Shown here in pieces: positions 33,453 to 42,107 of a stretch of DNA of 64,000 nt (position 1 is the stretch's first letter; each line of letters starts with the position of its first letter). The DNA is from CAWDZK01 sp963726615 (GTDB lineage: Bacteria; Actinomycetota; Actinomycetes; JACCUZ01). The notes under the pieces were generated by a model that saw only the letters and a program-made list of their open reading frames with translations, ran no database searches and was not told the origin of the DNA. The stretch covers positions 41,379-105,378 of the forward strand of contig CAVSCX010000004.1 of assembly GCA_963726615.1 (NCBI GenBank). The letters are read 5' to 3'. The position numbers and the translations under genes were made by a program.

Positions 33453-34157
33453 CTACGACGCCGGCTGGTCCTCGGCGAGGATGCGGTACAGCGCCTTGCG
33501 GGCCTCGGCCAGGGTCTGCACTGCCTGGGTGACCTGGGGCCGGCTGCCGACCTGGGCAACCTGGTGGGCTGCCCCGACGAGCGCGCCGAGCTCGCTGCGC
33601 AGGTCGTGCCACTCCCGGCTGACTCCGCCACCGACCTCGTCCCACGGGGAGCCGAGCTCGTCGCGGTGGGCCTCGACGTAGCCTCGGCCCTCCTCGGTGA
33701 GCGTGGCGGTCTTGCGGCCCTCGAGCCGGTCGAAGGCCACCAGGCCCTCGTCCTCGAGCTGGCTCAGGGCGGGGTAGACCGAGCCGGGGCTCGGCGTCCA
33801 GACGCCGTCACTGCGCTCGGTGATCTGCTGGATCAGCTGGTAGCCGTGCATCGGCTCCTCGGCGAGCAGCAGCAGGACTGCTGCCCGGACGTCACCGCGG
33901 CCGCCCCGCCCGCCGCGCCGGCCGCCGCCGCGGTGCCGCGGGGGTCCGAAGCCGCCCGGTCCCAGCGGGCCGAAGCCGCCGGGACGTCCGTGGCCGCCTC
34001 GTCCGCGGCCGCCGGGCGAGCCTCCGCCGCGTCCGCGGCCGCCGGACTTGCTCCCGGGACGTCCGCGGTCCTCGTCGTCCGCCATCACCCAGGCGGTGCG
34101 GGCTCGCTGCCCGCGGGGGCCGCGTCGGCGGCCGGTCTCGTGTTCGGTGGTCCTCAT
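33453..34157 (-). CDS. PadR-family transcriptional regulator with Gly/Arg-rich N-terminus
   Basis: 234 aa. Residues about 30-86 are a Gly/Arg/Pro-rich tail. The PadR winged helix follows: GDVRAAVLLLLAEEPMHGYQ, LIQQITERS, TPSPGSVYPALSQLEDEGLV (signature of PadR), and RKTATLTEEGRGYVEAHR (wing). A helical dimerisation region ends the protein. Upstream of the start lie tight palindromes (34195-34231), so autoregulation is likely. PadR proteins often control transporters or stress genes; the LigD-PE gene 26 bp downstream may be co-transcribed. Confidence 0.92.
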   Translation of the reverse strand: MRTTEHETGRRRGPRGQRARTAWVMADDEDRGRPGSKSGGRGRGGGSPGGRGRGGHGRPGGFGPLGPGGFGPPRHRGGGRRGGRGGRGDVRAAVLLLLAEEPMHGYQLIQQITERSDGVWTPSPGSVYPALSQLEDEGLVAFDRLEGRKTATLTEEGRGYVEAHRDELGSPWDEVGGGVSREWHDLRSELGALVGAAHQVAQVGSRPQVTQAVQTLAEARKALYRILAEDQPAS

Positions 34158-34194
34158 CGGAGGACTCCTCTCGCCTCAAAGGATTTGCCGACCG

Positions 34195-34231
34195 TATGTC
34201 GACGGCTCGACGATATATCGACGACATGTCG
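34195..34231. promoter_or_regulatory. Probable PadR operator: consecutive ATGTCGA-type palindromes
   Basis: TATGTCGACG at 34195-34204, perfect palindrome CGATATATCG at 34211-34220 and perfect palindrome CGACATGTCG at 34222-34231, 38-74 bp before the padR start. The block is AT-rich for this genome, and ATGT/ACAT half-sites are typical for PadR. Confidence 0.65.
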
Positions 34232-34273
34232 ATGTCAAGACGCGCGGCAGGACCGATCGCCGGCATGCGGGGG

Positions 34274-34298
34274 GCCGCCGGACCTGCGGCCCGGCGGC
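34274..34298 (-). terminator. GC-rich hairpin after lhgO
   Basis: GCCGCCGG - 9 nt - CCGGCGGC, a perfect 8-bp stem starting 21 bp past the lhgO stop codon on the minus strand. No U-tract, as is common for actinomycete terminators. Confidence 0.5.
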
Positions 34299-34318
34299 GG
34301 CGGCCGGAGCCCGCTTGA

Positions 34319-35524
34319 TCAGCCGGCCAGGGCGGGCGCGAGCCGGGTGACGACGTGCTCGGCGAAGGACAGGCTGCTGGTCCAGGCCGGCGACACCGCA
34401 TTCAGGACGTGGGTCGAGTCGGCGTCGCCGCGGACGACGAAGTCCATCTCCAACCGGCGGCTCGGCAGGTGGAACAGCTGGGCGCGGATGCCCGGCCGGC
34501 CGCGCTCAAGGAACTGGTCCGGTCGGACGGCGGGCACCAGCCGGGCGGCTTCGCGGACCAGGTGCGGGCGCCACCAGTCGGGCAGCTCCTGCCGGAGCAG
34601 CGCGGGTACGTCGTGGTGCGGGCTGCGCAGGAACCGCGGCAGCAGTCGCGCAAGCCGGGCCGCGTCGCGCGCGTCGAAGCCCCTGAGCCCGCCGTACGAC
34701 TCGCGCCACAGCGCCGGCAGCGCGGTGGGCCCGACCTTGACGCGTCCGTCGACCGTCACCGTGAGGTGCACGCCGAGGAACGGGTTGCGCGGGTCGGGCA
34801 CCGGATAGACGTGCCGCTTCAGGCGCCCGGGCGGCCAGTCGCCGTACCAGTAGAGGCCCTTGAACGGCAGGACGGCGTAGTCGTCGCACATGCCGAACCA
34901 GCCGGCCACCCGGTCGGCCTGCAGGCCGGCGGCGTTGACGACGTGCCCGACCGACCAGGTCCCGACGCGGGTGACCACCGCGCCGGGCCTGGCGCTGGTC
35001 ACCTCGACCCCGGGCCGGACCTCGCCGCCGCGGCGCCGGACCCGAGCGGCGAGGGCGTCGAGCACGGCAAGAGGCGAGGCGCTGGACGTCGTCGGTGACC
35101 AGAGGGCTCGCTCGACTGTGCGCGCGAGCGGCTCGAGCTCGCGGGCCTGCATCTCGTCGACCAGCTCGACCGGGACCGCGCTCGCGCTGGCCCGGACCAG
35201 CAGGTCGTCGAGGGCAGGCAGGTCGCCGGCACCTCGGGCGACCACGAGCTTGCCGCACCGGTTGACCGGCACGCCGTGCTCGTCGCAGAACTCGTGCATC
35301 AGCTGGTTGCCGCGGCGGGTCAGGTGTGCCTTGAGCGAGTCGGGCGCGTAGTAGAAGCCGGCGTGCAGGACGCCGGAGTTGCGACCCGAGGCGTGCGCGC
35401 CCAGGGCCGGCTCCTTGTCCAGCACCACGACAGCGGCACCGGGCCGCGCCGCGAGCACGGCGTCGGCGAGTGCGAGGCCGACGATCCCGCCGCCGACCAC
35501 GACGACGTCGGCCGTCCGCGCCAT
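34319..35524 (-). CDS. lhgO: L-2-hydroxyglutarate oxidase (LhgO)
   Basis: 401 aa from ATG 35524. N-terminal FAD-binding motif VVVVGGGIVGLALADAVL, then HASGRNSGVLHAGFYYAPDS, the LhgO signature, and KAHLTRRGNQLMHEFCDEHG. Further matches: PFKGLYWYG, VYPVPDPRNPFLGVHLTV and the C-terminal FVVRGDADSTHVLNAVSPAWTSS (written in parts: HVLNAVSPAWTSS). It oxidises L-2-hydroxyglutarate to 2-oxoglutarate with FAD at the membrane. The length is normal. It is 41 bp after the secreted-protein gene on the same strand. Confidence 0.93.
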   Translation of the reverse strand: MARTADVVVVGGGIVGLALADAVLAARPGAAVVVLDKEPALGAHASGRNSGVLHAGFYYAPDSLKAHLTRRGNQLMHEFCDEHGVPVNRCGKLVVARGAGDLPALDDLLVRASASAVPVELVDEMQARELEPLARTVERALWSPTTSSASPLAVLDALAARVRRRGGEVRPGVEVTSARPGAVVTRVGTWSVGHVVNAAGLQADRVAGWFGMCDDYAVLPFKGLYWYGDWPPGRLKRHVYPVPDPRNPFLGVHLTVTVDGRVKVGPTALPALWRESYGGLRGFDARDAARLARLLPRFLRSPHHDVPALLRQELPDWWRPHLVREAARLVPAVRPDQFLERGRPGIRAQLFHLPSRRLEMDFVVRGDADSTHVLNAVSPAWTSSLSFAEHVVTRLAPALAG

Positions 35525-35565
35525 GCGACGGAGTCTCGCACGCGGCCGCGGCGGGGCGTCGCGTG

Positions 35566-36213
35566 CTAGAGGCCGAGCTTGTTGGCCGCCTTGCGCATCG
35601 CCTTCGCGAGCAGCCAGCGAGAGGCGCCCCGGACGGCCGTGAGGTCCTCGTCCCGCACCGCACCGCCGGCCGTGAGCATCGTGGAGACGACGTGGTGTCC
35701 CATCCGGGTGACACCGAGCCAGCTGGTGACGGGGACGTCGCCGCCAGGCGTCGACACGAAGCCCGACAGCTCGAACATCGCCTGCTGGTCGGCGATGGTC
35801 GGCATCTTGAGCCGGTTCACGGTCCAGGCGTGGCCGTCGACCGTCAGCGAGTCGCACCTGGTAAGTGCCCTGATACCCCGGCGAACGTCGAGCCGCGCGT
35901 AGCGCAGCGTGCGGTACGACGACACCGACTCGTCCAGGCCGACAGCCTGGCGGCGGTAGCCGAACGACCGGTCCGCGCTCTCGACGAGGCCGCGTGTCCT
36001 GCCGGGGTCACATCCGGTCACCGTCGAGGGTGCGCTGCCCTTGCCGCTCGTCCGGTGCCAGCCGTCCGGGAGCTGCTCGGCGGTCAGCAGTGCCGACACG
36101 ACCTGGCGGTGCGTGGGTGCCGTGGCCGCGGAGGCGGGCGTCGCACCGCCGACCGCGAGGACGGCGACGGCCACTCCGGCCGTCAGGGCGGCGGAACGTC
36201 GGATCAGGCTCAT
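35566..36213 (-). CDS. Secreted protein of unknown function
   Basis: 215 aa from ATG 36213. Sec signal peptide RRSAALTAGVAVAVLAVGG with a likely cut after ATPASA. The mature part (AEQLPDGWHRTSG, then about 150 residues of mixed alpha/beta) resembles sensor-like extracellular domains of actinomycete lipoproteins, but no family is recognised. Three Cys in the mature part could form a disulfide. Divergent from the M20 peptidase gene. Confidence 0.72.
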   Translation of the reverse strand: MSLIRRSAALTAGVAVAVLAVGGATPASAATAPTHRQVVSALLTAEQLPDGWHRTSGKGSAPSTVTGCDPGRTRGLVESADRSFGYRRQAVGLDESVSSYRTLRYARLDVRRGIRALTRCDSLTVDGHAWTVNRLKMPTIADQQAMFELSGFVSTPGGDVPVTSWLGVTRMGHHVVSTMLTAGGAVRDEDLTAVRGASRWLLAKAMRKAANKLGL

Positions 36214-36337
36214 CTGTCTCTCCCCGTGACCGGCCGCGCACCCGGCTGACCCGTCCGTGGAGGACGGTAGGGCTTTGGCAGCCTTCGGTGGGGGGATTCC
36301 GGCCGACATCCACCTGTTCGGGGCAGACTCTGGACTC

Positions 36338-37537
36338 GTGCATGTTGACGAGGAGGCCGTGGTCGAGCTGACGCGCGCGCTGGTCCGGGTGCGCAGCGTG
36401 CACGACCCGGCAGCAGGGGCAGGGGAGGCGGCGGCGGCCGACGTGGTGGCCGTCGCCATGCGCGAGTTCGGCTGGGAACCTCTCCTCGTCGAGGTCGCAC
36501 CGGGCCGTCCCAACGTGCTGGCGGTGGTTGAGGGCGGCAGCGGCCCCGGACCGACGCTGATGTTCGCAGGGCACACCGATGTCGTCACCGAGGGCGACCT
36601 CTCGTCCTGGACGTTCGACCCGTACGGCGCGGAGCTGCGCGAGGGCCGGATCCTCGGTCGCGGCAGCGCCGACATGAAGGCCGGGCTGGCCGCGATGCTG
36701 CACGGTGTGCGCGCGCTCGAGGTCGCCGGGCCGTTCCCCGGCCGGGTGGTGGTGGCCGCGCTGGTGGACGAGGAGGGGCTGATGCTCGGCGCCAAGCACT
36801 TTGCGACGACCTGGCGCGACCTTCTCGGTGGCAGCATCGACGGCGTGGTCGTGTGCGAACCGGAGGCGGGCGAGGTCTGCGCCGTGGCCAAGGGTGCAGT
36901 CCGCCTTCGGCTGACCTTCACCGGCGCGATGGCGCACGGCGCCATGCCCCAGCACGGCATCAATCCGGTGCCGGTGGCAGCCGCCGCGGTGTCGGCACTT
37001 GCTGACGTCGAGGCGGAGCTCGTGACCCGGCACGGGACGCACGCCGAGCTCGGGCCGACGTACCTCACGCCTACCGTGCTGCGGGCAGGGGACGTCGACC
37101 AGATCAACGTGATCCCGGCGATCGCCGTCCTGTGCGTCGACGTGCGCACCGTGCCGGGGGTCGACCACGGTGGCCTCGTCGTGGCGGTCCGCTCCGCGGT
37201 CGAAGCCGTGGCGTGGCCCGCGGGGGTCGGCGTGCGGCTCGACGTCCTCGACGACCGGCCGCCCGTGGACACCCCGCTCGACCACCCGGTGGTCGTCGCG
37301 CTGGCCGGGGCGCACGAGGCCGTCACCGGCGAACCCGCGCGCTACGGCGGAGTGCCCGGCGCCACTGACGGCACGATCCTCACTCGCGACGCCGGCCTGG
37401 CCACCGTCGTCTACGGGCCGGGCGGCAAGTGGATCGCCCACCAGGCCGACGAGTACGTCGAGGTCGCCGACATCGTGACCGCCGCCCACGTCTACGCCGA
37501 GACGGCGCGGCGCTTCCTGAACCGGGCGGTGTCGTGA
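36338..37537 (+). CDS. M20-family peptidase (ArgE/DapE type)
   Basis: 399 aa from GTG 36338; GTG 36257 would add 27 residues. Metal and catalytic motifs: MFAGHTDVV (His, Asp), GRGSADMKAGLAAML (bridging Asp), VDEEGLMLGAKH (catalytic Glu-Glu), and IAHQADEYVEVADI near the C-terminus (last His). Dimerisation domain in the middle (AMAHGAMPQHGINPV). It hydrolyses an N-acyl amino acid or peptide bond with two Zn2+. The stop overlaps the start of the P1 peptidase gene (GTGA), so the two are coupled and may act on related peptides. Confidence 0.92.
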   Translation: MHVDEEAVVELTRALVRVRSVHDPAAGAGEAAAADVVAVAMREFGWEPLLVEVAPGRPNVLAVVEGGSGPGPTLMFAGHTDVVTEGDLSSWTFDPYGAELREGRILGRGSADMKAGLAAMLHGVRALEVAGPFPGRVVVAALVDEEGLMLGAKHFATTWRDLLGGSIDGVVVCEPEAGEVCAVAKGAVRLRLTFTGAMAHGAMPQHGINPVPVAAAAVSALADVEAELVTRHGTHAELGPTYLTPTVLRAGDVDQINVIPAIAVLCVDVRTVPGVDHGGLVVAVRSAVEAVAWPAGVGVRLDVLDDRPPVDTPLDHPVVVALAGAHEAVTGEPARYGGVPGATDGTILTRDAGLATVVYGPGGKWIAHQADEYVEVADIVTAAHVYAETARRFLNRAVS

Positions 37538-38568
37538 GGGCAGGCCGGTCGAACAGCCTGGTCGACGTCGTCGGCATCCGGGTCGGGCACCACCAGCGGG
37601 TCGGCGACGGATGGCTGACCGGAACGACCGTGGTGCTGGCGCCGGCTGCCGGAGCGGTCGGCGGGGTCGACGTGCGCGGCGGCGGGCCGGGCACGCGGGA
37701 GACCGACCTGCTCGACCCGCGCAACCTCGTCGAGCGGGTGCAGGCGGTGGTCGTGGGCGGCGGCAGCGCCCTCGGCCTCGCGGCCGCTGACGGCGTCGTC
37801 CGCCGGCTCGCGGACGCCGGCCTCGGCTACCCGGTGGGTGACGGCGGCGCGGTGGTGCCGATCGTGCCCGGCGCCGTGGTGTTCGATCTCGGCCGTGGTG
37901 GCGACATCCGGGCCACGCCGGACGGCTCGTTCGGGGAGGCGGCGTACGACGCAGCGTCGCCGGACGCGGTCGAGCCGGGCTGCGTCGGCGCGGGCACCGG
38001 GACGAGCGTCGGCGGTCTCAAGGGTGGCGTCGGGTCGGCCAGCCTCGTGCTCGACGACGGCACCACGGTTGCCGCGCTCGCCGTGGTCAACGCGGTCGGG
38101 TCCGCCGTCGACCCGCGGACCGGAGAGCTGTACGGCGCGCGGCACCTGCTGCCGGGCGAGGTGCCCGGACTCCGCCCGCCGGACCGGTCGGACCTCGACG
38201 CAGCCCTCGCCGCCGGACAGGTCCGGCCGGCCGGGCCGCCCTCGTCCCTCGCGACCACGATCGGTGTCCTGGCCACGGACCGGACGCTCACCAAGGCGCA
38301 GTGCCAGAAGCTCGCCGGCATCGGCCACGACGGGCTGGCCCGCGCCATCGACCCGGTGCACACGATGTTCGACGGCGACACGGTGTTCGCGCTGGCGACG
38401 GGTGAGCTGCCGCCACCGGACCTCGGGCAGGTCCACCAGCTGCTCTCGGCGGCGGCCGACGTCCTGACCCGCGCGATCGTGCACGGCGTGCTGGCGGCGA
38501 CGACCGTGCAGACTCCGACCGGCCGGATCACCAGCTACCGCGACGCCTTCCCGTCGGCGTTCCGGTAG
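37534..38568 (+). CDS. P1-family (DmpA/NylC-like) self-processing peptidase
   Basis: 344 aa from GTG 37534. Ntn-hydrolase fold: VDVVGIRVGHHQRVGDGWLT, GGVDVRGGGPGTRETDLLDP, VVVGGGSALGLAAADGVVR and the processing site GTSVGGLKGGVGSASLVLDD, in which the chain is cut before the Ser of GVG-SAS to free the nucleophile. Later DRTLTKAQCQKLAGIGHDG, then AIDPVHTMFDGDTVFALATG, is family-typical. DmpA and NylC relatives release N-terminal D-/L- or beta-amino acids and cleave amides such as nylon oligomers. Coupled to the M20 gene. Confidence 0.93.
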   Translation: MRAGRSNSLVDVVGIRVGHHQRVGDGWLTGTTVVLAPAAGAVGGVDVRGGGPGTRETDLLDPRNLVERVQAVVVGGGSALGLAAADGVVRRLADAGLGYPVGDGGAVVPIVPGAVVFDLGRGGDIRATPDGSFGEAAYDAASPDAVEPGCVGAGTGTSVGGLKGGVGSASLVLDDGTTVAALAVVNAVGSAVDPRTGELYGARHLLPGEVPGLRPPDRSDLDAALAAGQVRPAGPPSSLATTIGVLATDRTLTKAQCQKLAGIGHDGLARAIDPVHTMFDGDTVFALATGELPPPDLGQVHQLLSAAADVLTRAIVHGVLAATTVQTPTGRITSYRDAFPSAFR

Positions 38569-38626
38569 CGGTCCTGCCGCCACCGCCTGACCGCCGCCTC
38601 GAGCCGGCGAAATCTCGTCGTGCACA

Positions 38627-38689
38627 AACGACGGCACAACCGACGCCGAGGCCGCTGAGCGCACCAGTCAGGGCCGTTGTGCCGTCGTT
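38627..38689. repeat. 14-bp perfect inverted repeat in the 334-bp gap after the P1 peptidase
   Basis: AACGACGGCACAAC at 38627-38640 and GTTGTGCCGTCGTT at 38676-38689, separated by 35 nt. Could be a terminator stem or the ends of a decayed mini-element. The gap 38569-38902 holds no gene. Confidence 0.65.
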
Positions 38690-38902
38690 GGCGCTCCGAG
38701 CGATCGCCGGCCGACCGGACCTCGCGTCAGCCGGCGGCGCGAGCCGTGCGTCGACCGCGACACCGGAGGCCTGCAGAGCGGCCCGGCTGACGCCGACGTC
38801 ATCGGGGCGCTGACACGGCGATAGCCGTTGTCGCGCAACAGAATCCGGCGTTTGCAGATCTGTGCTGTTTACAGGGCGAATGCGGTCGCGGACACTGACC
38901 CG

Positions 38903-39370
38903 ATGCAGGTACGCCGGCGCGCACTCGACCCGCGGGGCTGGTCGCTCGCCCTCAGGGTGGTGGTTGCTGCCGCCCTGGTCGTCGCCGGTGCGATCGCCGC
39001 CCGGACCGTCACACGGGACACTGACTGCTTCCCGGGAGCACCGCGCATCGCTCCCGCCAGCGCCCGCCCTGGCGACGCGATCGTGGTCACCGCAGCTGCG
39101 TTCCCCTGCGACCGGCGCTACCACCGGGGAGCGCTCTACGGCCTGAGCGTCGTCCCGAGCGGGGGCGGCAGCGCCGGTGTCGTCGACCTCGGCAGCTTCC
39201 CGGTCGCGCGCGACGGCTCGTTCCGCGCGCGGGTGACGCTCCCGGACGGGCTGCCGCCCGGGTCGGCCTCGATCCGGGTGACCGGCTACGACATCGACGA
39301 CGTGGTTGCCGCAGTCTGCGACGACGGGGGACGGTGCGCGCCGTACGAGGCGCGCCTCACCGTCACCTGA
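38903..39370 (+). CDS. Membrane-anchored extracellular protein of unknown function
   Basis: 155 aa from ATG 38903. Positively charged start (QVRRRALDPRGW), one membrane helix ALRVVVAAALVVAGAIAAR, then an extracellular beta-rich domain: FPGAPRIAPASARPGDAIVV, LPDGLPPGSASIRVTG. The pattern of PG-dipeptides and short strands is like immunoglobulin-like secreted domains. Four Cys may make two disulfides. No family recognised. Confidence 0.68.
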   Translation: MQVRRRALDPRGWSLALRVVVAAALVVAGAIAARTVTRDTDCFPGAPRIAPASARPGDAIVVTAAAFPCDRRYHRGALYGLSVVPSGGGSAGVVDLGSFPVARDGSFRARVTLPDGLPPGSASIRVTGYDIDDVVAAVCDDGGRCAPYEARLTVT

Positions 39371-39401
39371 GCCCGCCGTTGCCAGCACCGGGGTGGCGGG
39401 G

Positions 39402-40238
39402 TCAGGGGATCGGTACGGCGGCACCGCTGACCGAGATGCCCGTGCCGCTCTCCGCCGGCACCGTGACGGTGAGGCGGCTCGGCCGGCCCAGGTCGTCGCC
39501 CTGACGCAGCTGCAGGGCGGCGGGCACCGGCACCAGCCCGAGTGCTCGCAGGTAGCCGCCGAGCGCCGCTGCGGCGGCACCGGTCGCGGGGTCCTCGACC
39601 ACGCCTCCCGGCGGGAAGGGGTTGCGGACGTCGAAGGTGGCCGGCCCGGTGCGGTGCACCAGCTGCACCGTCGTCCAGTCCTGCTCGCCCATCAGGGTGC
39701 CGAGCGCGTCGAAGTCGTAGTCCAGGTCGGCCAGCCGCCCGCGGGTCGCCGCCGCGACGACGGGGTGCCACGCCCCGGCGTACGCCACCCGCAACGGCAT
39801 CGCGGGGTCGAGCTCGCCAGGTGACCAGCGCAGTGCCGTCAGCAACCGGTCTGCGAGCTCGTCGTCCAACGGGACGACGCGCGGCGGGACGCTGGTCAGG
39901 GTCGCCGTCGTGAGCCCGTCCCCGGCCGAGGTGGTGACGCGCACCTCCCCGCTGCGGGTGTCGAGCAGCATGGTGCCCGCGCCGTGCCGGTCCGCCCACG
40001 CGACGCCGGTGGCGATGGTGGCGTGGCCGCAGAACGGCACCTCGGCGAGCGGGCTGAAGTAGCGCACGGCGAAACGTCCGGCGTCGCGCGGCGTGAGGAA
40101 GGCTGTCTCCGAGTACCCGACCTCGGCGGCCGTTGCGAGCATCGTGGCGTCGTCGGCGCCGCCCGCGTCCAGGACGACGCCCGCGGGGTTGCCGCCCGTG
40201 GCGTCGTCGGTGAACGCGGCGTACCTGAGGACCTCCAT
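39402..40238 (-). CDS. PhzF-family isomerase/epimerase-like protein
   Basis: 278 aa. Two-lobed diaminopimelate-epimerase fold with GNPAGVVLDAG, EVGYSETAFLTP (catalytic Glu), VPFCGHATIATGVAW, and VVEDPATGAAAAALGGYL (the PhzF signature). Family members isomerise small acids; the substrate here is unknown. ATG 40238 overlaps the last base of the phosphatase stop (TGATG). Confidence 0.93.
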   Translation of the reverse strand: MEVLRYAAFTDDATGGNPAGVVLDAGGADDATMLATAAEVGYSETAFLTPRDAGRFAVRYFSPLAEVPFCGHATIATGVAWADRHGAGTMLLDTRSGEVRVTTSAGDGLTTATLTSVPPRVVPLDDELADRLLTALRWSPGELDPAMPLRVAYAGAWHPVVAAATRGRLADLDYDFDALGTLMGEQDWTTVQLVHRTGPATFDVRNPFPPGGVVEDPATGAAAAALGGYLRALGLVPVPAALQLRQGDDLGRPSRLTVTVPAESGTGISVSGAAVPIP

Positions 40239-41899
40239 CAGCCCGCCCGCGCCACCTCGGTGTCAAGCTCGAACCACACCGTGGTGCCGTCGGCACTGTG
40301 CTCGGCGCTCCACGCCGACGCCAGGGCCTCGACGAGCATCAGCCCGCGGCCGGAGATGTCGGTGGGCTCGTGGTCCTCGGTCAGGCGGGCACTGCCCCGG
40401 TGCCCGCGGTCCTGCACCGCGACGAGAAGGCGTTCGTCGTCCAGCTGCGCCGTGACCCGCGGGCTCGTGCCGGAGTGGATGACGGCGTTGGTGACGAGCT
40501 CCGAGAGACACAGGACCGCAGTCTCGGTGACCTCCTCGTCGACGTCCCAGGACGTGAGCCATCTCGACAGCGCCCGGCGGGCAAGTGGCGAGGCACTGCT
40601 GTCGGCGGGCAGCTCCGTCGTCGCCGTCTGCAGGTTCATGCCCACCGTGCTGAGCACTGCGAGCATCGTGACGTCGTCGTCGCTGTCGTGGCGGCGCATC
40701 TCCTCGGCCAGCCTGGGGCACAGCTCCCGTGGGTGGCGTCGGCGGCGGTCGGTCGTGGCCAGCCGCTGGGCCAGCTCCTCGATGCCCTCGTCCAGCTCCA
40801 GGCTGCGGGTCTCCACCAGCCCGTCGCTGAAGAACAGCAGCAGCGACCCCGGGGGCAGCGGCACCGTCGTCGTGACCCAGGTGCCGGTGTGCAGGCCGAG
40901 CGCTGCCCCGCCGGGCAGCGGCAGCGGGAACGGCTCACGTCCGGGCCGGCCCAGCAGAGGCGCCGGGTGGCCCGCGACTCCGAGCTCGATCTGCGTCCGG
41001 TCGGCGCTGATCACGCCGTACGCGACGGTGACGATCTGCTCGGGCGCGCCGAGCGAGACCACCAGGGTGTCCAGCCGGTCGAGGAGCACGCTCGGGTCCG
41101 GGTCGATCAGCGCGTACGCGCGGAGCGCCGCCCGCACCTGACCCATGACGACGGCGGCAGGCACGCCCTTGCCCATGACGTCGCCGAGCGCGACAGCGAC
41201 CCGCCCGTCGGCGAGAGGTACGACGTCGTACCAGTCACCGCCGACGTCGACGCCCGAGCCGCCCGGCTCGTAGTAGGCACCCAGTGCAAGGCCGTCCAGG
41301 TCGGGCAGCGACTCGGGCAGCAGGCTGCGCTGCAGCAGCTCCGAGGTCGTCTGCTGGGCCTGGAAGGCCAGCGCCCGTTTCATCGCCTGCGCGACGACAG
41401 CGGCGACCGCGCCGAGGAACGCCTGCTCGTCGTCGTCGAAGTCGGCGGCACCATCGAACGACAGCATCAGACCGCCCAGTGCGGTGTCGTCGTCGAGCAG
41501 TGGCAGTGCGGCCATCCGCCGGGTGCCGAGGCTCACCTGCCGGTCGTGCAGGTGCGGGTAGCGCCCTGCGAGGTCGGCCGGGGACACGACGACCACCGGC
41601 GCGGCGGTGCGCACGCACTCCGCCAGCGGTACGTCGGCCTGGCCCTCGATCCGGCACCAGCGGACCGCGTTGGGGGTCACCGAGTCGTCGTCGCTCGCGA
41701 CGAAAGCCAGCTCGCGGCCGGCCCGCTCGCTGGTGGCGAGGCCGGCCCGGACCACGCCGTCGACGTGGAGGACGTGGGTGAACGTCGCCCTCGCGACGTC
41801 GTCCGGGGTGAGCACGTCGGCGAGCGCCGCCGTCAGGCGCCGGAGCAGCACCAGCCGCCCGGCAGCCTCGCCGAGCGGAGCCAGCCCCGGACTGCTCAC
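40238..41899 (-). CDS. GAF - SpoIIE phosphatase - HATPase_c regulatory protein
   Basis: 553 aa. GAF sensor (about 20-175), PP2C/SpoIIE phosphatase with GGDWYDVVPLADGRVAVALG and DVMGKGVPAAVVMG (metal-binding Asp) and LFFSDGLVETR (about 205-395), then a kinase-like HATPase_c domain with LSELVTNAVIHSG and DISGRGLMLVEALA (about 420-540). This is the actinomycete anti-sigma / anti-anti-sigma control plan: the phosphatase acts on anti-sigma-antagonist Ser-P, the HATPase on its partner. Coupled to phzF by 1-nt overlap. Confidence 0.93.
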   Translation of the reverse strand: MSSPGLAPLGEAAGRLVLLRRLTAALADVLTPDDVARATFTHVLHVDGVVRAGLATSERAGRELAFVASDDDSVTPNAVRWCRIEGQADVPLAECVRTAAPVVVVSPADLAGRYPHLHDRQVSLGTRRMAALPLLDDDTALGGLMLSFDGAADFDDDEQAFLGAVAAVVAQAMKRALAFQAQQTTSELLQRSLLPESLPDLDGLALGAYYEPGGSGVDVGGDWYDVVPLADGRVAVALGDVMGKGVPAAVVMGQVRAALRAYALIDPDPSVLLDRLDTLVVSLGAPEQIVTVAYGVISADRTQIELGVAGHPAPLLGRPGREPFPLPLPGGAALGLHTGTWVTTTVPLPPGSLLLFFSDGLVETRSLELDEGIEELAQRLATTDRRRRHPRELCPRLAEEMRRHDSDDDVTMLAVLSTVGMNLQTATTELPADSSASPLARRALSRWLTSWDVDEEVTETAVLCLSELVTNAVIHSGTSPRVTAQLDDERLLVAVQDRGHRGSARLTEDHEPTDISGRGLMLVEALASAWSAEHSADGTTVWFELDTEVARAG

Positions 41900-41924
41900 A
41901 CCGGTGAATCTAGGCCACCGGGCG

Positions 41925-41965
41925 CCTGAGCCGGAGAGTGGCCGGGGGGCCTGCTTCTGCTCAGG
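41925..41965. repeat. Hairpin between cbiO and the phosphatase gene
   Basis: CCTGAGC at 41925-41931 and GCTCAGG at 41959-41965, a 7-bp stem with a 27-nt loop, about 140 bp past the cbiO stop. A terminator for the cobalt/nickel operon is possible. The 208-bp gap (41900-42107) has no other gene. Confidence 0.35.
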
Positions 41966-42107
41966 CCGTCGCCGGCACCGCGCGGGCGGAGGGGTTCGCC
42001 GCCCATGATCTCCGCCTCGTCGGTGCCTCGGGCGGGCACGAAGCCCGGACCCGCCAGCACCAGGAGAAGTGTGGCGCTTCCGACGGCTGGCCCGGTGCCG
42101 GGAGGGC

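Noticed and set aside
34010..34150. Tandem repeat or CRISPR-like array
   Set aside because: The repeats are codons of the Gly/Arg-rich PadR tail; no regular spacer structure. No CRISPR array was seen anywhere in the window.
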